From the NCBI RefSeq assembly GCF_024622505.1, contig NZ_JANKAS010000020.1, positions 1 through 37,259 on the forward strand: 37,259 nt of DNA, read 5' to 3'. Made by a program: the position numbers and the translations under genes. The DNA comes from Irregularibacter muris (GTDB lineage Bacteria > Bacillota > Clostridia > Eubacteriales > Garciellaceae). The notes beneath the pieces are model-generated. The model searched no databases and was not told where the DNA came from. It was given only the letters and a program-made list of their open reading frames with translations. Shown here one piece after another: positions 15,905 to 24,600 of the stretch; the stretch's first letter is position 1, and every line of letters starts with the position of its first letter.

Positions 15905-16252
15905 ATGGTATTCGTTATTTTTGAGGTCACAATCAGAAAGGGCTGTATGGATGGCTATCTTGATTTAGCTGCCAAATTGAAGGATGAGCTTGTAAAAAGC
16001 GAAGGATTTATACGGGCAGAGCGTTTTTCTAGTCTTGTCAACGAGGGCAAGTTGCTTAGCTTATCCGTTTGGGAAAGTGAAGAGGCTGTAAATAAATGGC
16101 GCAATCAAACAGAACATCGTATGAGCCAGAGACAAGGGCGTGATTCGTTGTTTGAAAGCTATACTATAACAGTTGCATCGAAAATTCGGAGTTACAGCAA
16201 CACGGACCGATTAGAAGTACCAGAGGATTCCCCAAAAATCTTTGGACAGTAA
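15905..16252 (+). CDS. Antibiotic biosynthesis monooxygenase (ABM) fold protein
   Basis: A 115-aa dimeric alpha-beta-barrel protein: FVIFEVTIRKGCMDGYLDL, then KSEGFIRAERFSSL and GKLLSLSVWESEEAVNKW, the pattern of ABM-domain proteins. Such proteins include small monooxygenases and haem-degrading enzymes, but most are of unknown function. A longer frame begins at TTG 15854 inside the preceding gene; ATG 15905 with SD AGAGGGGTG is preferred. It is closely spaced with the alkyltransferase-like gene and probably cotranscribed. Confidence 0.78.
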   Translation: MVFVIFEVTIRKGCMDGYLDLAAKLKDELVKSEGFIRAERFSSLVNEGKLLSLSVWESEEAVNKWRNQTEHRMSQRQGRDSLFESYTITVASKIRSYSNTDRLEVPEDSPKIFGQ

Positions 16253-16469
16253 ATATGAAGCATTATTGTTGACAGCACCTTCGGATCTTGAAAATTCTTA
16301 TTTTGATATAATGCCACAAACCTTACTATCAACCACCATTTTTTCAAATATAGTTAGCAAAAGCGGTCGGACTGATCTTTTAATTTTAGACAAAAATTCA
16401 CGAATACTTTTTTATTTTTAGATTTCATGTGAGGTCACTTTCTCTCTTAGTTTAATGTGCACTAATATT

Positions 16470-16640
16470 TATATTTCTTAAGAGTAAAGGATAACACCTT
16501 TGTTTTGCCAGATCTTGATAAATATTATTGTTTCTAGTCCTAACCCTTTACAGCCATTTTTAAAGTAAAAGCTTGTGAAATGGGAACCATTATCTGATCT
16601 TATTATTGGCTTAGTTTCTTTATTCAAAAGGTCTTTTTAA
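16470..16640 (-). pseudogene. IS3-family transposase (OrfB) remnant
   Basis: Reading the minus strand from about 16640 to 16530 gives KDLLNKETKPIIRSDNGSHF followed by TSFYFKNGCKGLGLE, which is the second catalytic Asp region (SDNGS.F) of IS3-family integrases. Both ends are missing and stops follow. The remaining non-coding DNA between 16253 and 16762 is AT-rich and shows nothing else I can support. Confidence 0.7.
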
Positions 16641-16762
16641 ACATAAAAGCAGTAAATTCTATAGCGAATAATTACTTGTAAATATTTGGTATAATAGTAA
16701 TCAATAGGAATGTAGGATTAGGGAAAATTAATGGGTTACATACTTAAATGGAGGTAGATTCA

Positions 16763-17302
16763 ATGGTAAAGAATTTAAGGTTAGAGACTAAAAATTTGAT
16801 TGTTAGGCCATATACAAAGGAGGATGCTAAAAATTTATATGATACATTAAATGATGAGAATATTTTGAAATATATTCCCGAGGAGCCAATAAGTATGGAG
16901 CAGGCTCAAAACGCAATTGATTGGCTCATTTCGAATTATGATATAGACTTGGATTCAGATTACAAGTATAGTTTTGCAATTGAAGCAAAGGAAACTAACG
17001 ACTATGTAGGATGGTGTGGCTTTGGATATCTTGATTACGATAAAAGTCAAAAGGAGATATATTTTACCCTAAAGAGCAAATATTGGGGTCAGGGATTAGC
17101 TACCGAGGCTTCAAAGACTCTTATAGATTATATTTTTAATGAGTTAGAGCTTAAAAAACTAGTGGCAGTAGTGAAGCCAGAGAATAGAGCTTCTCAGAAA
17201 GTCATTGAAAAGCTTGGATTTGAATATGAAGGTGTGGTTGAAAACCTACCAGAAGAGTTTAGTTTTTATGAAGGAGAACGGTATTATACCTTAAAAGGAT
17301 AA
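16763..17302 (+). CDS. GNAT acetyltransferase, RimJ/RimL type
   Basis: A 179-aa acetyltransferase that uses acetyl-CoA. The start RLETKNLIVRPYTKEDAKNL, the central ETNDYVGWCGFGYLD strand, and the acetyl-CoA loop KYWGQGLATEASKTLIDYIF (Q/R-x-x-G-x-G/A) then VKPENRASQKVIEKLGFEYE are the RimJ/RimL signature; these modify protein N-termini or small molecules. A frame from ATG 16748 exists, but the sequence there (TGGAGG) serves as SD for ATG 16763. Single gene followed by a good terminator about 110 bases later. Confidence 0.88.
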   Translation: MVKNLRLETKNLIVRPYTKEDAKNLYDTLNDENILKYIPEEPISMEQAQNAIDWLISNYDIDLDSDYKYSFAIEAKETNDYVGWCGFGYLDYDKSQKEIYFTLKSKYWGQGLATEASKTLIDYIFNELELKKLVAVVKPENRASQKVIEKLGFEYEGVVENLPEEFSFYEGERYYTLKG

Positions 17303-17414
17303 ATGGTACACGATATTGATGAATTTTTTCAAGGTTATGATTCTTTAGGAAGTCATACAGTGCTTATTCCCTAAGAGCGCATGTAATTAAAAAATATATT
17401 GTCTAAAAATAGAG

Positions 17415-17454
17415 AAGTATCTAGTGTGTACTATTGCATACTAGGTACTTTTTT
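17415..17454 (+). terminator. Rho-independent terminator
   Basis: Fourteen-bp stem AAGTATCTAGTGTG (17415-17428) with CATACTAGGTACTT (17437-17450), with G-T pairs, an 8-base loop and a T run to 17454. Ends the GNAT transcript. Confidence 0.85.
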
Positions 17455-17576
17455 AAATGGGAGTTGAAGGAGAATATTCTCTAGGTTCTTCCATCACATG
17501 GAGTTTCTAGGAAAATTTTTAGGAGGAAAATAGAGGATGGTCTGATACAATAAAATAGAGCAGGAGGGGAGAGAGT

Positions 17577-17692
17577 ATGATTTCCCAACCCACACTTTCA
17601 TTTCTACAAGGTTTACAATGGGAGCAGGATTTGAACTTTTAATTGGATGTGTAACTTATGCTATTCTATCTTACAATGGCAATGAGTCGTAG
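17577..17692 (+). pseudogene. Frameshifted remnant of a small membrane protein gene
   Basis: SD AGGAGGGG precedes ATG 17577; the first frame (MISQPTLSFLQGLQW) closes at 17642, while a shifted frame reads TFISTRFTMGAGFELLIGCV then TYAILSYNGNES to 17692, a hydrophobic stretch resembling one membrane helix. The two frames fit one short gene with an indel near 17597. Not recognised. Confidence 0.35.
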
Positions 17693-17794
17693 TTTGTCAA
17701 TAAAGGATTTGATGTTAGAATAAAAAACCGAGAACCTAAACGTTGTATATCCTTGAATCTGATATAATAAATTGATCAGAGAAGGAGGCTTATT

Positions 17795-18061
17795 ATGGGG
17801 ACAAATAGAATTCACAGTCATTTGATAAGTATTTTTCATGATATTGGCTGTGAATTGAGTCTTTATACGAAAAATTATCCAAAAAGGATTCGAAGTTGTA
17901 GATCTTGACTTTTTACAAAATTTTATTGAATATGCGAAAATACATGATGGAAAAGGAGAATGTATAACAAAAATTACCTAGAAACAGATTTTTGTGGAAG
18001 GATTTTATTTGATTATGTTCATTTAGTGATTAGCACTAAACGAAAGAAAAACTTTACTTGA
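17795..18061 (+). pseudogene. Multiply frameshifted unidentified gene
   Basis: After an excellent SD (AGAAGGAGGC) ATG 17795 opens MGTNRIHSHLISIFHDIGCE. Coding-like sequence then continues in a second frame, QKGFEVVDLDFLQNFIEYAK then IHDGKGECITKIT, and in a third, NYLETDFCGRILFDYVHLV then ISTKRKKNFT, ending at 18061. At least two indels. I do not recognise the family. It lies 91 bases before the STAND-type gene and might be a lost partner of it. Confidence 0.45.
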
Positions 18062-18151
18062 ACAGACACATAAAGCATTGAAATTGGTAGTTTATTTTTG
18101 TTTGATGTATTTATGCTTGAATTTCTAAGCAAAATGAATGGAGGTGTGAAA

Positions 18152-21100
18152 ATGACAAATTATAATTTTCATGATTTATTGGAACCAATGGAATTTCAAG
18201 ATTTAGTTCGCGATATTGTTCAAGTTAGAGACAATATATTTTTAGAGTCATTTAAGGAAGGAGCCGATCAGGGAATTGATGGTTTACTTTATGATAAACA
18301 TAGAAAAATTGTTTTGCAGGTGAAACGGTATAATCTGAGCTATTCTAAATTATTATACATTTTAAAGACAGAGGAGTTACCAAAGGTAAGGAAGCTAAGG
18401 CCAACTAGGTATATTCTAGGTATATCTATGGATTTTTTATATTCACAAAAAGAAGAAATCAGAGAACTATTTGAAGGTTATATTGAAGATACCAATGATA
18501 TAATTAGTGCAAAAGACATGAATAACCTTTTAGGAATACCTAAATACAAATTTATAGAGAAAAATTATACAAAACTTTGGTTACCTAGTATTGAAATTAT
18601 GTCAGATTTACTTGAACAGTCTGTTCATAAAGGAAGAATTCGAGAATCGGAGTATGAACTTAAAATGGCTTTAAGGACAGCTAAATTCTATGTACAAACT
18701 AAAATGTACAAGAGAGCACTAAAAAAACTAGAGAAAAATAATGTTGTTATTATTTCGGGAGAACCTGGTATGGGAAAAACAGCTATGGCATATATGCTTG
18801 CTATTTCATTTTTACAAATGGATGCAACTTCAGGATTTGTATGGGTCAATTCAATAGATGATGTTTATGCTAGCATAAAAGATGAAGAAGCAAAACAAGC
18901 ATTTATTTTAGATGATTTTTGGGGAAGTGTTTTATATGATGGAGCAAGAAATAATGAAGAACGACGCTTAGAAAAATTAATTTTACGAATATCTAAAATG
19001 AAAAATAAAAAAATGATTTTAACATCAAGGGAATATATATTGCAACAAGGATTATATAAATCTTTAACTTTAAATAAATTGATAGATAATCTTAAATTAC
19101 AATGTACCTTAGAGGAATATAGTGATTCTGAGAAAGCAAAAATTTTGTTTCATCATCTAAAAGCTTCAGATTTAGAAATAGATTATATTAAAGCAATCTA
19201 TTTTAGATGCGACAAAATTGTATATCATCAAAGCTACAATCCTCGCGTAATTGACTTGTTTCTTTCGAACAGTGATGAGAGAGAAGTTTCTTCTTATGAT
19301 TATGCTGAATCCCTAATATATTATCTTGATTATCCATATGAATTTTGGAGAGATATTTTTCTAAATCTATCTGAAGAGGCTAAGATCCTTGCTATGATAA
19401 TGATGATTTCTTATACTCCTATTAGGATTGATGATCTAAAGCTTTCATATTCAAAGTATTTATTAAATCATTCAATGAATTTAAATTTAAAGAACTTTAA
19501 TGATTGTATTTCCGAGTTAGAACAAACAGTAATAAAGACTTACTGGGATGAAGATGAGCAGGATATTAGAGTAGAATTTCGAAATCCATCGATTGGAGAC
19601 TTTTTATATGAGTACATAGGAAATAATCTTGAGCAATATGTACTAAGATTATTGAAAATAAGTGCTTTTTATAACCAAGTCTTATATATTTTTGAGCATT
19701 TCTGTGAGAATGCATGTAGTGAAATAACTATATTGGTAGAAGAAAAGTGTATAAATGATTTTAATACTTTACCAATGAGAATAGCAGATTATGGTGATTT
19801 AGATGGTGATTTTGAAATTTATCATGATGATGAGGATCATGCATTAAATAGGGTATTCCATTTAATTCGTCTTTGCGATAGACATAAAAACATTGTTTTA
19901 TATAATTTTCTGCAAGAATATATTCATGATTATTGTAAAAGCATGGGTAGGAATGAGTTCTATGCTAATTATTTTGAATTACTTGAATTTCCAAGGGTAA
20001 TTAAAAGATTTTGTTTAAAAGGGATGAAATTTGATGGTAGTTCAATTATTGAAAACTATTATAGAAGTATATATAATATAGAACATTATATGGCCATGGA
20101 CGAGTTTGAAGAAGTTTTCAAAGATGAATATAGTATATTTAAAGAAAAAAATCAGAGCGAAATAAAAAATAATATAAAAACTATTATTTTGGAAAGCCTT
20201 GATTATTTCGATATAGAAGATATGTTTGTTCAGATGGATATGTTGATTGATTCTATCCCTGATATTCTAAAAAAATATGGATTAAGATATACTAAAGGGT
20301 TTAAAAAAGATATTTTTAATATAGCAGGAAGGGTTTATGAACCTGAGAATAAAAAAACATTATCAGATAGGAGTGATATAGAAATAGAAGAAGCTGAAAA
20401 TGAAATAGATTACAAACAAGTAATATATGAATCTTATGAATGGCTTTTCGGGAATGAAATGTATTCCTTGAATGATGATGAAATTCTTTCTAGGGTGCAT
20501 GAAAGCAATCTATCAGATAAGATAAAACTTGAATTAAAGACTATAATTAAGGATAGGAGACCTTGGTATATTTATGAGTATTTATCTATAGAGAGTTCTT
20601 TAGAGAAATTTATATTATTATGGACAGAAGAGGGATTAGATTTTATCCCACATGATATTAATATCTTTTTTTATTCTATTTTATATACAATGGTAAAAAA
20701 AGATTCTGGAATAGCAAAAAAATTAGTAGGATTTTGTGCGGAGTTTTATTTTAATATTTTTCATCAAGATGAAGCAATAATTTCAGAAAAAAGTTTCAGG
20801 GAAAGTAATCTATATAGTTTCTATATCAAAGACGATGAGGCTTTTGAAAATTTCATTTTCCAAACTATTTTAAGGAAAAGTGAAAATTGGATAATTGTTG
20901 AAAATGAATTATTGATGATTTATTGCTTTGTTAAGGTGGTATCAAGTGACAGTGAAGATAATTATTATTATAGTACTTTATTCTCGGGGAATTTTGATAA
21001 AGTACAAATAAAAAGTTTGCATTCTGGAATCTATGATACTTCATATGGATATTTTGAATATATGGGTTATACGTTTAGAAATCATAAATTAGAGAGAATA

Positions 21101-21577
21101 ATATTTAGGCTTTTCGAGGAAATTGATACATTTAATTTTAATTATAAACATGTATATGTAGTATTTAGTGAATTTCTTGATACTCTTAATATGACAAATA
21201 ATGATAGTAAAGTCTTGTCACTATTAGAAAAAATAGAACTAAGTGTTGAGATATTGCCTTCAGGTGAAATTGATTCAACTAATATGGTTATTTGTGACGC
21301 ATTAAGTGCTGCTGAATATTTGGATATTGGGGATATTATAGATATGTGGCTAATTGAATTAACAGAAGAACAGATAAATTTATTATGGAAACGAAAAAAT
21401 ATTTGCAAGAAAAATGGAGACAAATATATTGTTGAAGTTTATAAAGAAAGGGATATTTCGATTTTAAAACAACTCAAATTGTATGGAGTAGTATTAGAGC
21501 TGTTGAAACAAATAGAAAAAATTCATTTGAAGTTTTTAGAGGGAGATTACTCGAATATTTTATATGATAAAGATTGA
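18152..21577 (+). CDS. PD-(D/E)XK nuclease plus STAND-type NTPase, candidate antiviral sensor
   Basis: A 1141-aa protein. Residues 10-60 (MEFQDLVRDIVQV ... GADQGIDGLLYD ... KIVLQVKRY) form an Mrr-like restriction-endonuclease core with Asp43 and Gln56-x-Lys58. Next comes a P-loop NTPase: Walker A GEPGMGKT (203-210), Walker B AFILDDF (Asp254-Asp255) and the TSRE sensor (291-294), the pattern of novel STAND NTPases (nSTAND3). The remaining ~700 residues are acidic, tyrosine-rich and probably helical, without a motif I can name; in Avs-type proteins such a region senses phage proteins. ATG 18152 has SD TGGAGGTGTG; a longer frame from TTG 18098 is less likely. No partner gene is adjacent. Defence role is inferred. 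Confidence 0.8.
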   Translation: MTNYNFHDLLEPMEFQDLVRDIVQVRDNIFLESFKEGADQGIDGLLYDKHRKIVLQVKRYNLSYSKLLYILKTEELPKVRKLRPTRYILGISMDFLYSQKEEIRELFEGYIEDTNDIISAKDMNNLLGIPKYKFIEKNYTKLWLPSIEIMSDLLEQSVHKGRIRESEYELKMALRTAKFYVQTKMYKRALKKLEKNNVVIISGEPGMGKTAMAYMLAISFLQMDATSGFVWVNSIDDVYASIKDEEAKQAFILDDFWGSVLYDGARNNEERRLEKLILRISKMKNKKMILTSREYILQQGLYKSLTLNKLIDNLKLQCTLEEYSDSEKAKILFHHLKASDLEIDYIKAIYFRCDKIVYHQSYNPRVIDLFLSNSDEREVSSYDYAESLIYYLDYPYEFWRDIFLNLSEEAKILAMIMMISYTPIRIDDLKLSYSKYLLNHSMNLNLKNFNDCISELEQTVIKTYWDEDEQDIRVEFRNPSIGDFLYEYIGNNLEQYVLRLLKISAFYNQVLYIFEHFCENACSEITILVEEKCINDFNTLPMRIADYGDLDGDFEIYHDDEDHALNRVFHLIRLCDRHKNIVLYNFLQEYIHDYCKSMGRNEFYANYFELLEFPRVIKRFCLKGMKFDGSSIIENYYRSIYNIEHYMAMDEFEEVFKDEYSIFKEKNQSEIKNNIKTIILESLDYFDIEDMFVQMDMLIDSIPDILKKYGLRYTKGFKKDIFNIAGRVYEPENKKTLSDRSDIEIEEAENEIDYKQVIYESYEWLFGNEMYSLNDDEILSRVHESNLSDKIKLELKTIIKDRRPWYIYEYLSIESSLEKFILLWTEEGLDFIPHDINIFFYSILYTMVKKDSGIAKKLVGFCAEFYFNIFHQDEAIISEKSFRESNLYSFYIKDDEAFENFIFQTILRKSENWIIVENELLMIYCFVKVVSSDSEDNYYYSTLFSGNFDKVQIKSLHSGIYDTSYGYFEYMGYTFRNHKLERIIFRLFEEIDTFNFNYKHVYVVFSEFLDTLNMTNNDSKVLSLLEKIELSVEILPSGEIDSTNMVICDALSAAEYLDIGDIIDMWLIELTEEQINLLWKRKNICKKNGDKYIVEVYKERDISILKQLKLYGVVLELLKQIEKIHLKFLEGDYSNILYDKD

Positions 21578-21763
21578 TATAAGCTTATTACAATATTGAT
21601 AGTCCTAAATATAAAGAATTAAGAAGGAAATGAACCTGCAGTAAATTTAACATGTACCAAAATACTAGGAAATATAAAGAATATAATTTGTCTATAGAGA
21701 TATGTAATAGGTATTTGCAGTTTTCAAATCAAGTGTTTTTACTAATATATTTTCTCTTCAAAT

Positions 21764-21795
21764 GGGGGGACCTAGATACTTACGACATCATTATT
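21764..21795. repeat. Copy 2 of a dispersed imperfect repeat
   Basis: Ends in the same TACGACATCATTATT (21781-21795) as copy 1 at 1732-1762, with a matching G run and ACC..ATAC before it. It lies in the 321-base gap behind the STAND gene, which otherwise holds no gene or clear terminator. Confidence 0.45.
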
Positions 21796-21898
21796 ATCTT
21801 TTTCAAGACTTTCAAATACCTTTAAGTGGGTAAGAGAGATTTGTTATTGTGTAATAAATAAGTAATGCTAAGAATATATCACGAGAGGAGAGGTGAAA

Positions 21899-22318
21899 AT
21901 GGTAATACCATTTATTACATTTAATGGAGAGTGCAATAAGGCTCTAGAATTTTATCAAAATGTATTTAATAGCAAAGTTAGTATGTTACAGCAATATGAG
22001 GAGTATATTCCAGAAGATATTGACACACCTCCAGAAAGTCTTAGTTCATGGATTTTACATGCTGAGATGGAGATATGTGGTACCAAATTTTGGTTTGCTG
22101 ATGATGTAAGTTCAGTATCAAAGGGGAATATAGTGAGGCTAGTAATAACAGTATCTACTGCGGAAGAAGCTAGGAAGATTTTTGAGTTGCTAAGGGAGGA
22201 AGGCCATATTTCCCTACCTCCAGTGGAAACATTTTATAGTACATTTCATGCTGCACTGACGGATAAATTTGGAGTGAGTTGGAATATTGTGGCGGAAGAA
22301 TCACCTGATAAAAACTAA
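21899..22318 (+). CDS. VOC-superfamily protein (PhnB/glyoxalase-like)
   Basis: A 139-aa protein with the PhnB-type pattern: VIPFITFNGECNKALEFYQN then VFNSKVSML, the central LHAEMEICGTKFWFADD and the C-terminal FHAALTDKFGVSWNIV. It has two beta-alpha-beta-beta-beta modules, as in glyoxalase, bleomycin-resistance and dioxygenase proteins. Members of this branch are mostly uncharacterised; the substrate is unknown. GTG 21893 is in frame, but ATG 21899 fits the SD GGAGAGG better. Monocistronic. Confidence 0.85.
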   Translation: MVIPFITFNGECNKALEFYQNVFNSKVSMLQQYEEYIPEDIDTPPESLSSWILHAEMEICGTKFWFADDVSSVSKGNIVRLVITVSTAEEARKIFELLREEGHISLPPVETFYSTFHAALTDKFGVSWNIVAEESPDKN

Positions 22319-22441
22319 ACATAGTGGTTCATGAAAAAAATGGATAAAAAGTTAAGGATATAGGTAGTAGAAGAGAAGCATAAAGGGTACAAATTTTGGC
22401 GTGAAAAGAGATAGGTTAAAGTGAATGGAGTAAGAAAATAT

Positions 22442-22906
22442 ATGGAGATAGAAGAGTATGTAGTAATTCGAAAATATAAGCAATCTGATTGTAAGGATTT
22501 ATCTGAATTGTTTTACAACACAGTGCATTCTATAAATGCAAAGGATTATACAAAAGAGCAGCTAAATGCTTGGGCAACAGGAAGGGTAGATTTAACAGAA
22601 TGGAACAAATCATTATTAGAGCATTATTCTATTGTTGCAGTTAAAGATGAAGTTATCGTAGGGTTTGGAGATATAGATAAGACGGGATATCTTGATAGGT
22701 TGTACGTACATAAGAACTATCAAAATCAAGGAATTGCTACGGCTATTTGTAACGAATTAGAACAAGCATTTGATGGAATAAAGATAACTACACATGCTTC
22801 GGTTACAGCACAACCTTTCTTTATTGGCAGAGGGTACAAAGTAGTTAAAGAACAACAAGTTGTCAGAGAAGGAATTGCTTTGACAAATTATCTTATGGAG
22901 AAATAA
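22442..22906 (+). CDS. GNAT acetyltransferase
   Basis: A 154-aa GNAT protein. VVIRKYKQSDCKDLSELFYN opens the fold; VGFGDIDKTGYLDRLYVHKN is the central hairpin, and NYQNQGIATAICNELE is the acetyl-CoA binding loop (Q-x-x-G-I-A). The C-terminus QPFFIGRGYKVVKEQQV is typical of the YafP-like group of small-molecule acetyltransferases. GTG 22421 would add 7 residues; neither start has an ideal SD. Substrate unknown. Confidence 0.85.
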   Translation: MEIEEYVVIRKYKQSDCKDLSELFYNTVHSINAKDYTKEQLNAWATGRVDLTEWNKSLLEHYSIVAVKDEVIVGFGDIDKTGYLDRLYVHKNYQNQGIATAICNELEQAFDGIKITTHASVTAQPFFIGRGYKVVKEQQVVREGIALTNYLMEK

Positions 22907-23027
22907 ATTTCAGATAGCGTGAAAGCGCATCAATATGGGTAATTGTAGAAAGAGCAAAGTCAATAATATTAGAATTTGGCGCTGACTAGAATTCTAATTA
23001 CTTATATCCAGAAAGGGAGAAATCAAG

Positions 23028-23273
23028 ATGGATAACCATAATAAAACAAATAATGGAGATCTCGAAAAAAATATCCATGAACTAGAGGATAAAGATATGG
23101 ATAAAAGTGATAAAAACCAAACAAATTATTTAGGTGTTTTTTTACCTATAGGGACCGCACTGGGCGTTTCGTTTGGAATTATATTCGATAATTTAGCCAT
23201 AGGGATTTCTATTGGTACTGCACTTGGTGTATTGATGGGTACAATCGTTCAATCTACAAAAACCGAAAAATAG
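23028..23273 (+). CDS. Small glycine-rich membrane protein
   Basis: An 81-aa protein: a charged Asn/Asp/Lys-rich head (1-32) then two hydrophobic segments, about 35-52 and 56-75, with GTALGVSFGI and the near-repeat GTALGVLMGT. The duplicated GTALGV motif suggests a glycine-zipper hairpin in the membrane. SD AAAGGGAG. No function recognised; such proteins are common single genes in clostridia and bacilli. Confidence 0.65.
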   Translation: MDNHNKTNNGDLEKNIHELEDKDMDKSDKNQTNYLGVFLPIGTALGVSFGIIFDNLAIGISIGTALGVLMGTIVQSTKTEK

Positions 23274-23356
23274 CAATCATAAGTGCATGAATGAGTACAA
23301 GAGTGAGGGGAAGTTAAAGGATTCCTGAATAATTAGATTCTCTTGTTTGAAAGATG

Positions 23357-23391
23357 GCCTGTAAATCATAAACATAAAATGATTTACAGGC
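23357..23391. terminator. Bidirectional terminator overlapping the lysR 3' end
   Basis: A perfect 13-bp stem GCCTGTAAATCAT / ATGATTTACAGGC (23357-23369 with 23379-23391) and a 9-base loop. One arm includes the last codons and stop of the LysR gene. It lies between two convergent genes and can serve both, although the U tracts are short. Confidence 0.75.
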
Positions 23392-24265
23392 TTATTTCTT
23401 CTTGCAGTTTATGTAAAAACTGTTTTGCAGCGTTAGAAAACACCTGATACTTTTTCCATACAATATTCAGATGTGCTTCTAATCGTGGTTCTAGAGGCTT
23501 AAAACAGAGATCACTGGCACTGGTGGTATTTACTAGTTTATCCAGACATAAAGCATAACCGATCCCTTCTTCTACCATGAGGGTAGCATTATAAATCAGG
23601 TTATAGGTGGCTACAATATTAAGCTTTTCAAAATCATTACCGAACCATCCTGATATTTCATTCCCTGAAAGGGCTTGTCTAGAGCAGATCAGGGGTATAT
23701 CATGTAGATTCTCTGGTCGGATGCTGTCTAAATGAGACAGTGGGCTATCTTTTTTCATTAGCAGGCCCCATGTATCTGTTGTAGGGAGATGCAGATAGTC
23801 ATAATTTTGAATATTTGCTGTCCCAATAAGAACGCCAAAGTCCAACAATCCTTTATCCAAACGTTCAGTTACATCAGCTGCATTGCCGCTGTATAGATGA
23901 TATTGAATATGGGGATGCTCCTCTTGGAGTTTCCGTACTACTCCTGCAATGAGACGCATGGAATCTGTTTCACCTCCGCCAATATAGACATCTCCACTGA
24001 TGACCTCATCCTTACTGCTAATTTCTGATTCAGTTTTATCCACAAGCTCCATAATTTCCTGTGCCCTTTTACGAAGCAAGACTCCTTCTTCCGTGAGGGT
24101 GATTCTTCTATTGCCACGTATAAGGAGTTTCTTCCCAAGTTCTTCTTCTAATTCCATCAGCTGTTTTGAAAGGGTAGGCTGTGTTACATTTAGGATTTTA
24201 GCTGCTCCTGTAATACTCTCTTCCCTTGCAACTGCCAAAAAATAACGTAAAACTCGAAATTCCAT
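23384..24265 (-). CDS. LysR-family transcriptional regulator
   Basis: A 293-aa regulator. The winged HTH covers residues 1-60 (FRVLRYFLAVAREESITGAA, then KILNVTQPTLSKQLMELEEE and LGKKLLIRGNRRITLTEEG), followed by the linker helix and a periplasmic-binding-like effector domain from about 90 (VYIGGGETDSMRLIAGVVRK). It is divergent from the acetyltransferase/flavodoxin operon, the usual position for a LysR activator of its neighbour. Inducer unknown. SD GGAGG on the minus strand, 5-10 bases before the ATG. Confidence 0.92.
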   Translation of the reverse strand: MEFRVLRYFLAVAREESITGAAKILNVTQPTLSKQLMELEEELGKKLLIRGNRRITLTEEGVLLRKRAQEIMELVDKTESEISSKDEVISGDVYIGGGETDSMRLIAGVVRKLQEEHPHIQYHLYSGNAADVTERLDKGLLDFGVLIGTANIQNYDYLHLPTTDTWGLLMKKDSPLSHLDSIRPENLHDIPLICSRQALSGNEISGWFGNDFEKLNIVATYNLIYNATLMVEEGIGYALCLDKLVNTTSASDLCFKPLEPRLEAHLNIVWKKYQVFSNAAKQFLHKLQEEISL

Positions 24266-24600
24266 CTCTTAATCCTCCAATCTTTAAATAGAGTATATCC
24301 TCTTTTGGTATTCCTGTAAACTATGGGAATCTATTCATTATAAGTATTTGTTATCTGTTTTGGTTTAATTTATAATAAAAAGTGAGGAAATACTAGGCAT
24401 ACTGATTTGTGTCTCACAAAAACAAAATATCATTTAATAAGCTAGAAAGTTTTAAAAAAGATTTCAATTACTTATAAACTTCTCACAGTTTTATATACTG
24501 TCACGACAAGTAAAGGTTTAAGACGACAAGGTATGGGGCAAAGGTGATGCCCAAAATGATGAAATTATGAAAAGAGTTTATGGAAAGGAATGTATATTAT
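24266..24600. other. Divergent regulatory region with a coding-like relic
   Basis: The region between the LysR gene and the acetyltransferase operon should hold both promoters; TATACT at 24494-24499 is a possible -10 for the rightward one, but no convincing -35 is seen. From 24522 a frame reads [18 protein letters not shown] then [11 protein letters not shown] and runs into the acetyltransferase start. It looks like the end of a lost gene of unknown kind, on which the present start codon was superimposed. Confidence 0.4.
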
